A stretch of 64,000 nt of DNA from Pedobacter boryungensis (GTDB taxonomy: Bacteria > Bacteroidota > Bacteroidia > Sphingobacteriales > Sphingobacteriaceae), in NCBI RefSeq assembly GCF_013204825.1, contig NZ_JABMKV010000001.1:496001-560000 (forward strand), written 5' to 3'. The stretch's first letter is position 1, and every line of letters begins with the position of its first letter. Made by a program: the position numbers and the translations under genes. The notes below the pieces were generated by a model. That model was not told where the DNA came from, did not search any database, and saw only the letters and a program-made list of their open reading frames with translations. Of this stretch, positions 1 to 8,759 are shown in pieces.

Positions 1-1
1 C

Positions 2-1369
2 CAGTTTATATGGATGGAAAAAAATGCGAGAGATGCTAAAACAGGATTGCTTTACCACGGCTGGGATGAGTCTAAAACCGAACAATGGGCAAATAAAACA
101 ACAGGAAAATCACCTAATTTTTGGGCTAGAGCAATGGGCTGGTATGGAATGGCATTAGTTGATGTGTTAGATAATTTTCCAAAAAACCATCCTAAACGTG
201 ATGCTTTATTAGGTATTTTAAATCGTTATGCATTAGCTGTTCAAAAAGTACAAGATCCAAAATCGGGTTTATGGTACGATGTTTTAGATCAGCCAAATGG
301 CAAAGGCAATTATCACGAAGCATCTGCAGCGAATATGTTTGTGTACACCTTTGCAAAAGCTGTGCGCATGGGTTATTTGCCTTCATCGTATTTCACAGTT
401 GCAGCCAAAGGATATAAAGGCATTAAAACTGAATTTGTTGAACAAGCGTCTACAGGTAAAATCAATTTAAAAGGAACAGTGAATGTGTCTGGTTTAGGTG
501 GTAAACCTTATCGTGATGGGAGTTATGCCTATTATTTAAGTGAAAAAGTAATTACAAATGATCCCAAAGGTGTTGGTGCATTTTTATTAGCGGCCAATGA
601 AATGGAAATTGCTGCATTACCAAAACCTGGCTTAGGAAAAACCGTGACCTTAGATTCTTATTTCAATAATGAAACTAAACAAGATCAAAGCAATAATACA
701 ATTTCATGGCATTATAAATGGGATGAACTCGCGAATGGTGGTTTTTCTTTTTGGGGAGATCAATTCAATAATGCAGGTTTTAAAACTAATACCTTATATC
801 AAGCACCAACAACGGCAAACTTAAAAAAATCATCTATTTATATTATTGTAGATCCAGATTTTGAAAAGGAAAATCCAAAACCAAATTTTGTAATAAGCGC
901 ACATATTAAAGCAATTACTGAGTGGGTAAAAGCAGGTGGGGTTTTAGTATTAATGGCAAACGATGCGCCAAATTGCGAGTTAGATCATTTTAATGAATTG
1001 GCCATAAAATTTGGTGTTCAATTTAATAAAGATAGTAAGGGAACAGTACCAGTACCTTCAAATTTTGAAACTGCAAAAGTTGTAGTTCCGCCAGGAAATC
1101 TAATTTTTAAAAATGCGACTAATCTTTTTATTAAAGAATACAGCAGTTTAAAACTTTCAGGCAATGCGAAATCAATTTTAAAAGATAAAGATGGAGATAA
1201 TGTAATGTCGGTGACTAAGTTTGGCAAAGGTACAGTATATGCAATTGGCGACCCTTGGTTATATAATGAATATGTTGATGGTAGAAAATTACCATCAAGC
1301 TACGATAATTTAAAAGCAGCAGCTGATTTAATGAATTGGCTAGCAAAACAAACAAGCCAAAAGAAATAA
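2..1369 (+). CDS. GH105 unsaturated rhamnogalacturonyl/glucuronyl hydrolase, 5'-truncated by window edge
   Basis: The reading frame is open to the window start (the residues before the first Met read QFIW), so the real start lies upstream. The visible N-terminal 200 residues match the alpha/alpha-barrel of GH105 (YteR/YesR type): LYHGWDESK, FWARAMGWYGMALVDVL and NYHEASAANMFVYTFAKA are typical. GH105 enzymes remove the 4,5-unsaturated uronic acid that pectate or rhamnogalacturonan lyases leave on oligosaccharide ends. From about residue 215 an additional C-terminal domain follows (IYIIVDPDF, WVKAGGVLVLMANDAPN), resembling a DUF4350/glutamine-amidotransferase-like Rossmann fold; this is often fused to GH105 in Bacteroidota. 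The stop is one base before the pectate lyase start, so the two are co-transcribed. Function is likely; exact substrate (galacturonan or rhamnogalacturonan) cannot be told. Confidence 0.88.
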   Translation, partial: QFIWMEKNARDAKTGLLYHGWDESKTEQWANKTTGKSPNFWARAMGWYGMALVDVLDNFPKNHPKRDALLGILNRYALAVQKVQDPKSGLWYDVLDQPNGKGNYHEASAANMFVYTFAKAVRMGYLPSSYFTVAAKGYKGIKTEFVEQASTGKINLKGTVNVSGLGGKPYRDGSYAYYLSEKVITNDPKGVGAFLLAANEMEIAALPKPGLGKTVTLDSYFNNETKQDQSNNTISWHYKWDELANGGFSFWGDQFNNAGFKTNTLYQAPTTANLKKSSIYIIVDPDFEKENPKPNFVISAHIKAITEWVKAGGVLVLMANDAPNCELDHFNELAIKFGVQFNKDSKGTVPVPSNFETAKVVVPPGNLIFKNATNLFIKEYSSLKLSGNAKSILKDKDGDNVMSVTKFGKGTVYAIGDPWLYNEYVDGRKLPSSYDNLKAAADLMNWLAKQTSQKK

Positions 1370-1370
1370 G

Positions 1371-2408
1371 ATGAAAAGATTAGTAACAATAATTTATACT
1401 TTTATTTGCCTGTGTTTGTTTTCATGCGCTTCAGCTCAAAATGCTACAAATGCAACTGTACAAACAGATTCACTAGCAGAGAAAATGTTGATCTATCAAT
1501 TAAGTAATGGTGCTTGGCCAAAACAATTGGAAGATGGGAGTGTGGTAAAATATGAAACTCCAATAAGTGATGCATTAATGGCTAAAATTAAAGCCACAAC
1601 AGATAAACATGCTACAATTGATAACAAAGCAACAAGTAGAGAAATCAATTTCTTAGTAAAAGCTTATAAAACCACAAACAACAAAAAATATTTACAAGCA
1701 GCAAAAAAAGGGATAGATTATTTATTAGAAGCTCAATATGCAAATGGTGGTTGGCCACAATATTATCCAGATAAAAGCATTTACAGAGCTGAAATAACAT
1801 ATAATGATGATGCAATTGTAAATGTGCTGAACATTATGCAAGATATCGCTACACAAACTAATGATTTTGATGTTGTTGACCAAAATTATAGAAGCAAAGC
1901 TGAAAATGCTGTTAAACGGGGAGTAGACTGTATTTTAAAAACTCAGGTTTTACAAAATGGCAAACCAACTATTTGGGCTGCACAATACGATCAAAATACA
2001 TTGAGACCAGCTAAAGCTAGAAATTTTGAACCAGCATCTTTAAGTACATCAGAATCTGTAGGTATTGTTCGATTTTTAATGCGATTTAAAAATCCTTCAA
2101 CAGAAATTAAAAATTCAATTACAAATGCAATCACTTGGTTTGAAGCAACAAAAATTACTGGTTACAAATTTGAAAAGTTTCCTGACGGAAGGGATAGAGG
2201 CTTAATTGCCGATCCAACTGCTGTAATTTGGGCTAGATTTTACGATTTTCAAACCAACAAACCCATATTTGGTGATCGAGATAATTCGATAAAAACTAAC
2301 GTAGCAGACATCAGTTTCGAACGCAGAAATGGATATGCTTGGTACGGGGCATGGCCCAATAATCTAATAAACAAAGAATTTCCCAAATGGTTAAAAGCTA
2401 ATCCGTAA
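1371..2408 (+). CDS. pelA: Pectate lyase, polysaccharide lyase family 10
   Basis: The 345-residue protein begins with a secretion signal with a possible lipobox (LFSC, Cys19), so it is exported and perhaps lipid-anchored. The body has PL10 landmarks: SNGAWPKQLEDG, GGWPQYYPD, an AEITYNDDAIVNVL segment, TIWAAQYD, and a C-terminal ADPTAVIWARFYD followed by RNGYAWYGAWP. PL10 enzymes cleave polygalacturonate by beta-elimination and release unsaturated oligogalacturonides, the substrates of the GH105 enzyme upstream and, after hydrolysis, of KduI downstream. The length (about 320 mature residues) fits a lone PL10 domain without a carbohydrate-binding module. It starts one base after the GH105 stop. 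Confidence 0.9.
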   Translation: MKRLVTIIYTFICLCLFSCASAQNATNATVQTDSLAEKMLIYQLSNGAWPKQLEDGSVVKYETPISDALMAKIKATTDKHATIDNKATSREINFLVKAYKTTNNKKYLQAAKKGIDYLLEAQYANGGWPQYYPDKSIYRAEITYNDDAIVNVLNIMQDIATQTNDFDVVDQNYRSKAENAVKRGVDCILKTQVLQNGKPTIWAAQYDQNTLRPAKARNFEPASLSTSESVGIVRFLMRFKNPSTEIKNSITNAITWFEATKITGYKFEKFPDGRDRGLIADPTAVIWARFYDFQTNKPIFGDRDNSIKTNVADISFERRNGYAWYGAWPNNLINKEFPKWLKANP

Positions 2409-2437
2409 TTGTCATACAAAAATGCTAAGAATCGATC

Positions 2438-4417
2438 ATGATTAAAAATTTAGCCATTTTCATTTTATTTCAATTTCTTATTTGTACTGCTTTTGCACAA
2501 AAATCAAATATACTCGACTGGAAAACAGATGTAAGTTTAAATACATATCTCGTTCAGCAAATGCATTTACAATACGATGCGAGGAAAGTAACATTTAATA
2601 AAGCTTTAACTTCCAAAACAAATACAATTGCGTATATCCAATCTGTAAAACAAAAAATTAAGGCAGTTATTGGGACCTTGCCTCAAAAAGCAAGTTTAAA
2701 TCCACAAATAACTGGGACAATCCAAAAATCAGGTTATCGAATAGAGAAAATAGTCTACCAAAGTTTTAAAAATCATCACGTAACTACAAATTTGTATATC
2801 CCAGAAGGAAAAGGGAAATTTCCCACTGTTTTACTTTTTTGTGGACATGAAGATTTAGCGAAGGCTACAGAATCATATCAACAAACTGCTATTCTTTTTG
2901 CAAAAAATGGTTTCGTGGTATTTGTAATTGATCCCATTTCTCAAAGTGAGAGAGTTCAATTAACGGATCAAACTGGAAAAGCACTCACACGAGGTTCAAC
3001 AACTGAGCATACCTTGTTGAATCTTTCATCGAACCTTTTGGGAACTTCTGTTGCTGCGTATGAATTATTGGATAATATATGCGGATTAGACTATTTGGAA
3101 ACAAGATCAGAAGTTGATAATACCAAAATTGGCTGTATCGGAAATAGTGGTGGTGCCATGCAGGCGATTTATTTTGCAGGTTTTGATGATCGAGTGAAGA
3201 TTATTGCTCCTTGTAGTTATTTGGCAAGTAGAGAACGAACTTTAGAGACAACTGGAGCAGCTGATGGTTGTGCGCAAATTCCAGGAGAAGGAAGTGCACA
3301 ATTAGAAATGAGCGATTATTTAATAGCGGCTGCTCCCAAACCAATTTTAGTATTGGCAGGACGATATGATTTCATAGATTACACTGGCACACTGCAATCA
3401 GTAGATGAACTCAAGAAAGTTTATCAAAAATTAGAGTCACCAGAAAAGTTATCACTTTTTACGTTTGATGATGGACATGGAATTTCTAAGCCAAAGCGAG
3501 AAGCTGCAGTTCAATGGTTTAGAAAATGGTTTTATAACGATGCAAAGCCCATTCAGGAAGGAAATTTAGAGACTCTAACAGATAAGGATTTATTTGCTAG
3601 TACAGAAGGAAAAGTTAATATTAGCTATCCGGATGAAGTTAATATTCCCCAAAAAAATCTTCAAATGTTTAAAGAAAAAGCTGAGCAAAGAAGATTATTT
3701 GCACTAAAACCTCTAGCTGAAAAACAACAGAAAATCAGAAAATTGTTAGGGATACCATCAACTTCCGGAAAAATAGAAATAGAAAAAGTTGGAAAAGGAA
3801 AGATAGGTCATTTTGATACTAAGTTCGAGGAACTAATTCTTCGCAAAAGGGATGAAGTTCCCTTGCCAATGCGTATTTACTATCCTTCAGTTCATGCTAA
3901 GAAGATAAGAATTTGGGTAAGTGACGATACAAAAAAGAAAGACAGTATTATTTCTCAATCCTTATCCGATAAAAATGAAGAGATTATAATTGCTGTTGAT
4001 CTTCGTGGAACTGGAGAAACCACAGATAAACCAGCACTAAATGATCCTAAATATTTCAATATCGAATATCGCAATGCGATGTTAGCCCTTCATATAAATA
4101 AACCTATTATTGGTCAACGAGTTACTGATATATTAAGTGTATTGGAATTTATTAATAATGATATAACATTGAAAGAATTGCCTATAGAAATCAATTCCAT
4201 AGGATTAAACGGGTTGTCAGTTTTACATGCTGCATTTTTAAACTTCAGCATAGCTAAAATCAATTTATTTCAATGTATTTCATCCTATCAAGAGATTTTA
4301 AATCAACCATTGGCAAAAGATAGATATGGAGTTGTAGTTCACAATGTACTGAGCTATTATGACATCCCAGATTTGATAAATTGGATAGGGGAAGAAAAAG
4401 TAAAGTTCAATCCTTAA
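2438..4417 (+). CDS. Secreted two-domain alpha/beta hydrolase, acetyl-xylan-esterase-like
   Basis: A 659-residue protein with a cleavable signal peptide (cleavage near AFA-Q, residue 20). Residues about 90-370 form an alpha/beta hydrolase domain with nucleophile Ser237 in GNSGG, an acid at about Asp312 (GRYDFID) and His348 (DDGHGIS), as in the AXE1/acetyl-esterase group. A second hydrolase-like domain (about 440-659) keeps an RGTGET loop, but the nucleophile elbow reads GLNGL, with Asn592 where Ser is expected, so this half is probably inactive. In a pectin locus it plausibly deacetylates acetylated galacturonan or rhamnogalacturonan; this is inference from context. It lies 29 bases after pelA, in the same apparent operon. 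Confidence 0.75.
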   Translation: MIKNLAIFILFQFLICTAFAQKSNILDWKTDVSLNTYLVQQMHLQYDARKVTFNKALTSKTNTIAYIQSVKQKIKAVIGTLPQKASLNPQITGTIQKSGYRIEKIVYQSFKNHHVTTNLYIPEGKGKFPTVLLFCGHEDLAKATESYQQTAILFAKNGFVVFVIDPISQSERVQLTDQTGKALTRGSTTEHTLLNLSSNLLGTSVAAYELLDNICGLDYLETRSEVDNTKIGCIGNSGGAMQAIYFAGFDDRVKIIAPCSYLASRERTLETTGAADGCAQIPGEGSAQLEMSDYLIAAAPKPILVLAGRYDFIDYTGTLQSVDELKKVYQKLESPEKLSLFTFDDGHGISKPKREAAVQWFRKWFYNDAKPIQEGNLETLTDKDLFASTEGKVNISYPDEVNIPQKNLQMFKEKAEQRRLFALKPLAEKQQKIRKLLGIPSTSGKIEIEKVGKGKIGHFDTKFEELILRKRDEVPLPMRIYYPSVHAKKIRIWVSDDTKKKDSIISQSLSDKNEEIIIAVDLRGTGETTDKPALNDPKYFNIEYRNAMLALHINKPIIGQRVTDILSVLEFINNDITLKELPIEINSIGLNGLSVLHAAFLNFSIAKINLFQCISSYQEILNQPLAKDRYGVVVHNVLSYYDIPDLINWIGEEKVKFNP

Positions 4418-4437
4418 ATAAACCATTTTTTTTGCAA

Positions 4438-4469
4438 CGTTCTCGGGAACGATTGCGCAAATATTTGCG
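4438..4469. promoter_or_regulatory. Candidate operator: two palindromes upstream of uxaB
   Basis: In the 172-base gap before uxaB, positions 4438-4451 form a near-palindrome (CGTTC-TCGG-GAACG, flanked by GCAA and TTGC arms). Directly after it, 4456-4469 is a perfect 14-bp palindrome (CGCAAATATTTGCG). Such symmetric CG-centred or GCAA-type sites resemble LacI/GntR operators. No regulator gene is visible in the window, so the binding protein is unknown. Confidence 0.45.
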
Positions 4470-4589
4470 TTCAAATCAGGTTTTTACTAGCAATTAATAA
4501 GTATAATTGCTTTAACCAATATGCTTTGAAGGGTCATTACTGCCTTTTTGTGAGCAAATTTTAAAATTGAAAAGCAGTATTCATTAGAA

Positions 4590-6104
4590 ATGATTTTATC
4601 TCAGGAAAATCTAAATTTAATCAATCCGAAAAACGTGATTGTACCTCAGGAGAGCACTTTCGAACTTCCAGAGAAGGTACTTCAGTTTGGAACAGGAGTG
4701 TTGTTACGAGGCTTGCCAGATTATTTCATTGATAAAGCAAATCGTCACGGAATTTTTAATGGTCGAATAGCTGTTGTAAAATCTACCAGTGGATCAACAA
4801 ACGAATTTGATTCGCAAAATTCTTTATATACCCTTTGTGTACGCGGAATAGAAAATGGTCAATCCGTATCCGAAAATATTATTTCCTCAGCAATAAGTAG
4901 AGTTATCTCTGCTGAAGAAAATTGGGAAGAAATTTTAACTATTGCGAAATCAAAAGAGTTGAAACTTATTGTTTCAAATACGACAGAAGTAGGCATCACC
5001 CTTTTGAATGAAAGCATCGCTTTAAATCCACCAAATTCTTTTCCCGCAAAAGTTTTGGCCGTATTATATGAAAGATTTAAAGCATTTAACGGTTCAAAAG
5101 AAAGTGGTTTAATCATAATTGCCACAGAATTAATTCCAGATAACGGAATTAAATTAGCATCTATTGTATTACAGCTCGCACAGTTTAATCAGTTGGAACC
5201 TGGTTTTATCGCATGGATCGCTTCATCAAATACTTTTTGTAATTCATTAGTCGATAGAATTGTTCCTGGCAAACCAGATGCAGCAACATTAGCGAATTTA
5301 CAAGGTGAATTAGGTTATACCGATAACTTACTCTCAATGACAGAGCCTTATCGTTTATGGGCAATTGAAGGAGATGAAAAAGTAGCAAACGTTTTAGATT
5401 TTGCAAAAATTGATTCGGGTGTTGTTATTGCAAAAGATATAGAAATATATAGAGAATTAAAAGTTCGTTTATTAAACGGAACACATACATTGACTTCTGG
5501 TCTTGCTTTCCTATCAGGTATTGATACGGTTAAAAAAGCAATGACTAATGAGCAGTTAAAAACGTACATTGAAGATTTAATGGCGATAGAAATTGGTCCC
5601 GCTATACCTTATGAAGTTACGGAAGATCAAACAACAGCTTTTGCAAATACTGTGAAAGATCGCTTTGCAAATCCTTCTATTGAGCATTTGTGGATTAATA
5701 TCACTTTTCAATACACCATGAAAATGAAAATTCGCATCTTGCCTTTACTATTGAACTATTACAAATTATTTAATAGTGTTCCAGAACATATTGCCCTTGG
5801 TTTTGCTGCCTACCTAGTTTTCATGAAAGTTGATCATAGAGAAGGAAGTAAATTTTACGGATCATATCAGGGACTTGAATATCTTATTACAGATGATAAT
5901 GCTAAATATTTTTACGATCAAATATCTACTAGTCATACAAATTATGTGACAAACGTACTTAATGATGTAAATTTTTGGGATACTGATTTAAGCCTGCTAA
6001 CAGGATTTACAAAGTCTGTAAAAGAAAAATACAATAAGATAATTTCTGGTGAAATATCTCAAGTTTTAACAGAACTGAACATCTCAAAAATAAATGCAGT
6101 GTAA
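4590..6104 (+). CDS. uxaB: Tagaturonate reductase (altronate oxidoreductase)
   Basis: A 504-residue member of the mannitol-dehydrogenase/long-chain polyol dehydrogenase family. The N-terminal NAD-binding segment reads VLQFGTGVLLRGLPDYFID (about 30-48). The catalytic region has the Lys291...Asn296-x-x-His299 pattern (KVRLLNGTH). It reduces D-tagaturonate to D-altronate with NADH in the cytoplasmic galacturonate pathway. Its stop overlaps the next start by one base (TAATG), so it is translationally coupled to altronate dehydratase. The 172-base gap upstream holds palindromes, making this the probable first gene of a separately controlled hexuronate operon. Confidence 0.92.
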   Translation: MILSQENLNLINPKNVIVPQESTFELPEKVLQFGTGVLLRGLPDYFIDKANRHGIFNGRIAVVKSTSGSTNEFDSQNSLYTLCVRGIENGQSVSENIISSAISRVISAEENWEEILTIAKSKELKLIVSNTTEVGITLLNESIALNPPNSFPAKVLAVLYERFKAFNGSKESGLIIIATELIPDNGIKLASIVLQLAQFNQLEPGFIAWIASSNTFCNSLVDRIVPGKPDAATLANLQGELGYTDNLLSMTEPYRLWAIEGDEKVANVLDFAKIDSGVVIAKDIEIYRELKVRLLNGTHTLTSGLAFLSGIDTVKKAMTNEQLKTYIEDLMAIEIGPAIPYEVTEDQTTAFANTVKDRFANPSIEHLWINITFQYTMKMKIRILPLLLNYYKLFNSVPEHIALGFAAYLVFMKVDHREGSKFYGSYQGLEYLITDDNAKYFYDQISTSHTNYVTNVLNDVNFWDTDLSLLTGFTKSVKEKYNKIISGEISQVLTELNISKINAV

Positions 6105-7747
6105 TGAAGAATAAGGTTTTAAAAATTCATCCAAAAGATAATGTACTTATCGCATTAGCTGATTTAAGAGCTGGTGAGGTAATAAGTTATCAAGGTGAAA
6201 CCTATACTTTAGTAGATGATATTCATGCAAAGCATAAATTTTATATAAAAGATATGAATGCTGGAGACGAAGTTTTCATGTATGGAACTTTAGTTGGCAA
6301 AACACAATACGCATTAAAAGCTGGTGCATTAATGACTGTTGAAAATCTAAAACATGCAGCAGCAGCTTACCAATACCGTCCGTATAATTATGAATGGCAA
6401 GCTCCAGATGTTTCGAAATTTGCAAACCGCACATTTAACGGATATCATCGCCAAAATGGCAAAGTTGGGACAGCAAACTATTGGTTATTTATTCCTACTG
6501 TTTTTTGTGAAAATCGCAATTTAGATGTTATTCGAGAAGCTTTACACAATGAATTAGGCTATGCCGTAACTGCAAAATATAAAGCATATACTCATCAACT
6601 TGTAGAAGCTTTTAAAAATGGAACTGATATTTCGACTTTCGAAGCATCGTTTTCTGTTGAAAATGAGAGAAACAATAGGGTCTTTAAAAATATAGATGGA
6701 ATTAAATTTTTAAACCATCAAGGTGGATGCGGGGGAACTAGACAAGATGCAGCAATTTTAAGTAAATTATTAGCTGCTTATGCTGATCATCCAAATGTTG
6801 CAGGAATTACTGTGCTCAGTTTAGGTTGCCAGAATTTGCAAGTGCAAGATTTCCTTGCAGATTTAAAAGAAAGAAACCCAAGTTTCGATAAACCTTTATA
6901 CATTTTCGAACAACAAAAATCGCAAAGCGAAGAAAATATGATTGCTGAGGCAATTAAGAAAACTTTTACAGGTTTAATTGAAGTAAATAAAATAGAAAGA
7001 CAACCAGCGCCATTAAGTAAATTAAATATAGGAGTTAAATGTGGTGGTAGCGATGGTTTTAGTGGTATTTCTGCTAATCCAGCAGTAGGTTATTGTTCAG
7101 ATTTATTGGTTGGCTTAGGGGCAACAGTTTTATTAGCAGAATTTCCCGAATTGTGTGGAGCAGAACAAAATATTATTGACCGAACTAAAGACGAAGCAGC
7201 AGCTCAGAAATTTATTAAGTTGATGAGTGCTTATAGTCAGTCTGCAGAAAACGCAGGTTCTGGGTTTGATATGAATCCATCTCCGGGTAATATAAAAGAC
7301 GGCTTAATTACAGATGCTATAAAGAGCAACGGAGCCGCTAAAAAAGGTGGGACATCACCAATTGTAGATGTTTTAGATTATACTGAACCTTCCACAAAAA
7401 GTGGTTTAAACTTAGTTTGTACACCAGGCAATGATGTTGAAGCGACTACTGGTAAAGCTGCAAGCGGAGCAACGTTAATTTTATTTACCACAGGTTTAGG
7501 AACACCAACAGGAAATCCAATTTGCCCAGTAATTAAGGTAGCAACCAACAATTCCTTAACAAATCGCATGGGCGATATTATAGATATTAACACTGGGCCA
7601 GTAATTGAAGGTGAAAAAACCATTGAAGAAATGGGCGAAGATATTTTAGAATATTGCATTAAAGCAGCTAGTGGCGAAGTAATTCCCAAAGCTGTTTTAC
7701 TAAATCAAGATGATTTTATTCCTTGGAAAAGAGGAGTATCTTTATAA
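6104..7747 (+). CDS. uxaA: Altronate dehydratase
   Basis: The 547-residue protein has the UxaA layout: an N-terminal SAF domain (about 1-80) and a long C-terminal dehydratase domain with GGCGGTRQDA, LSLGCQNLQ and KCGGSDGFSGI signatures, whose cysteines are typical of this iron-dependent family. It converts D-altronate to 2-keto-3-deoxygluconate (KDG). It is full length compared with about 495-550 residues in the family. Coupled to uxaB by a one-base overlap. Downstream the 91-base gap to kduI is filled by an imperfect inverted repeat. Confidence 0.93.
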   Translation: MKNKVLKIHPKDNVLIALADLRAGEVISYQGETYTLVDDIHAKHKFYIKDMNAGDEVFMYGTLVGKTQYALKAGALMTVENLKHAAAAYQYRPYNYEWQAPDVSKFANRTFNGYHRQNGKVGTANYWLFIPTVFCENRNLDVIREALHNELGYAVTAKYKAYTHQLVEAFKNGTDISTFEASFSVENERNNRVFKNIDGIKFLNHQGGCGGTRQDAAILSKLLAAYADHPNVAGITVLSLGCQNLQVQDFLADLKERNPSFDKPLYIFEQQKSQSEENMIAEAIKKTFTGLIEVNKIERQPAPLSKLNIGVKCGGSDGFSGISANPAVGYCSDLLVGLGATVLLAEFPELCGAEQNIIDRTKDEAAAQKFIKLMSAYSQSAENAGSGFDMNPSPGNIKDGLITDAIKSNGAAKKGGTSPIVDVLDYTEPSTKSGLNLVCTPGNDVEATTGKAASGATLILFTTGLGTPTGNPICPVIKVATNNSLTNRMGDIIDINTGPVIEGEKTIEEMGEDILEYCIKAASGEVIPKAVLLNQDDFIPWKRGVSL

Positions 7748-7755
7748 TATACAAC

Positions 7756-7824
7756 CGTCATAGTGAGGACCGAAGTAATCTTAAACGATAGAAGGAACAA
7801 TATTACTTTGTATCTCTCATGACG
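7756..7824. repeat. Degenerate REP-like inverted repeat between uxaA and kduI
   Basis: The arm CGTCATAGTGAGGACCGAAG reads inwards, and the opposite arm ending in CATGACG at 7824 is its imperfect complement. It is a decayed relative of the cleaner CGTCATTGCGAGGAACGAAG copy at 8687. The position inside an operon suggests an interspersed palindromic element that could act as an mRNA hairpin. Confidence 0.55.
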
Positions 7825-7838
7825 ACAAACACAATAAA

Positions 7839-8669
7839 ATGAAAATTATACAACACGTACACTCAGAAGATTTCAAGACTTACGGAACTGATAAAATCAG
7901 AGAAAGATTTTTGTTAGATGGGTTAAAAGAAAAAGACAAAGCCAATTTTGTGTATTCACACTACGATAGAATGGTGACTGGTTTAATAACACCAACCACA
8001 GAAGTTGTGCCTTTGGGTACATATGATATTTTACGTGCCGACTTCTTTTTGGAAAGAAGAGAAATGGGCGTAATTAATGTTGGAGTTGCAGGAACAATTG
8101 AAGCTGATGGAACGACTTACCACTTAGCAAAATTAGATTGTTTATATTTAGGTAAGGGCGTAAAAGATGTAAAGTTTAGTAGCAAGAATGCAAATGAACC
8201 AGCTGTGTTTTATATTTTATCAGCTCCAGCTCATGCAGCCTATCCTACAACATATTTGCAAAACGCCGATGCTTTTTCTGCGCAATTAGGAAGTGTAGAA
8301 ACAGCAAACGAACGTAAAATTATGCGCTACATACATAAAGATGGAATTCAAAGTTGCCAATTGGTTATGGGTTTAACCATTCTTTCTACTGGTAGCGTTT
8401 GGAATACCATTCCGCCACATACGCACGATCGCCGAATGGAAGTTTATTTCTATTTTGATGTAGATGAAGAACATAGAGTTTTCCATTATATGGGCGAACC
8501 ACAAGAAACCCGCCATATCATTGTAGCTAACCATGAAGCAATTTTATCTCCAACTTGGAGCATTCACGCTGGTAGCGGGACAAAAAATTACAGTTTTATT
8601 TGGGGTATGGCAGGCGAAAATCTTGACTATGCTGACATGGATACATTTGGAGTAAAAGAACTTAAATAA
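7839..8669 (+). CDS. kduI: 5-dehydro-4-deoxy-D-glucuronate isomerase
   Basis: A 276-residue cupin-fold protein. The zinc ligands known for KduI are in register: His194, His196 (PPHTHDRR), Glu201 and His243. It isomerises 5-keto-4-deoxyuronate, formed spontaneously from the unsaturated galacturonate freed by GH105, to 2,5-diketo-3-deoxygluconate. Its presence beside PL10 and GH105 genes shows that the locus handles both unsaturated and saturated galacturonate. The next gene is an SDR, the usual KduD partner. Length matches the family (about 278). Confidence 0.95.
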   Translation: MKIIQHVHSEDFKTYGTDKIRERFLLDGLKEKDKANFVYSHYDRMVTGLITPTTEVVPLGTYDILRADFFLERREMGVINVGVAGTIEADGTTYHLAKLDCLYLGKGVKDVKFSSKNANEPAVFYILSAPAHAAYPTTYLQNADAFSAQLGSVETANERKIMRYIHKDGIQSCQLVMGLTILSTGSVWNTIPPHTHDRRMEVYFYFDVDEEHRVFHYMGEPQETRHIIVANHEAILSPTWSIHAGSGTKNYSFIWGMAGENLDYADMDTFGVKELK

Positions 8670-8686
8670 AGTCAATTAGTCTATTT

Positions 8687-8715
8687 CGTCATTGCGAGGA
8701 ACGAAGCAATCTTAA
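8687..8715 (+). repeat. REP-like element (CGTCATTGCGAGG type)
   Basis: The sequence CGTCATTGCGAGGAACGAAG followed by CAATCTTA lies in the 90-base gap between kduI and the SDR. The same core occurs in both orientations at 28286-28372 and in degraded form at 7756. Elements of this type are common between genes in Sphingobacteriaceae-like genomes (recollection, not checked). Confidence 0.6.
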
Positions 8716-8759
8716 AGCGAAATAAATAATTCACTTGTGCTAAAAATATTTAAATAATA

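Noticed and set aside
4859..5569. Minus-strand open frames opposite uxaB
   Set aside because: Shadow frames of a clear full-length gene; no domain and no promoter context.
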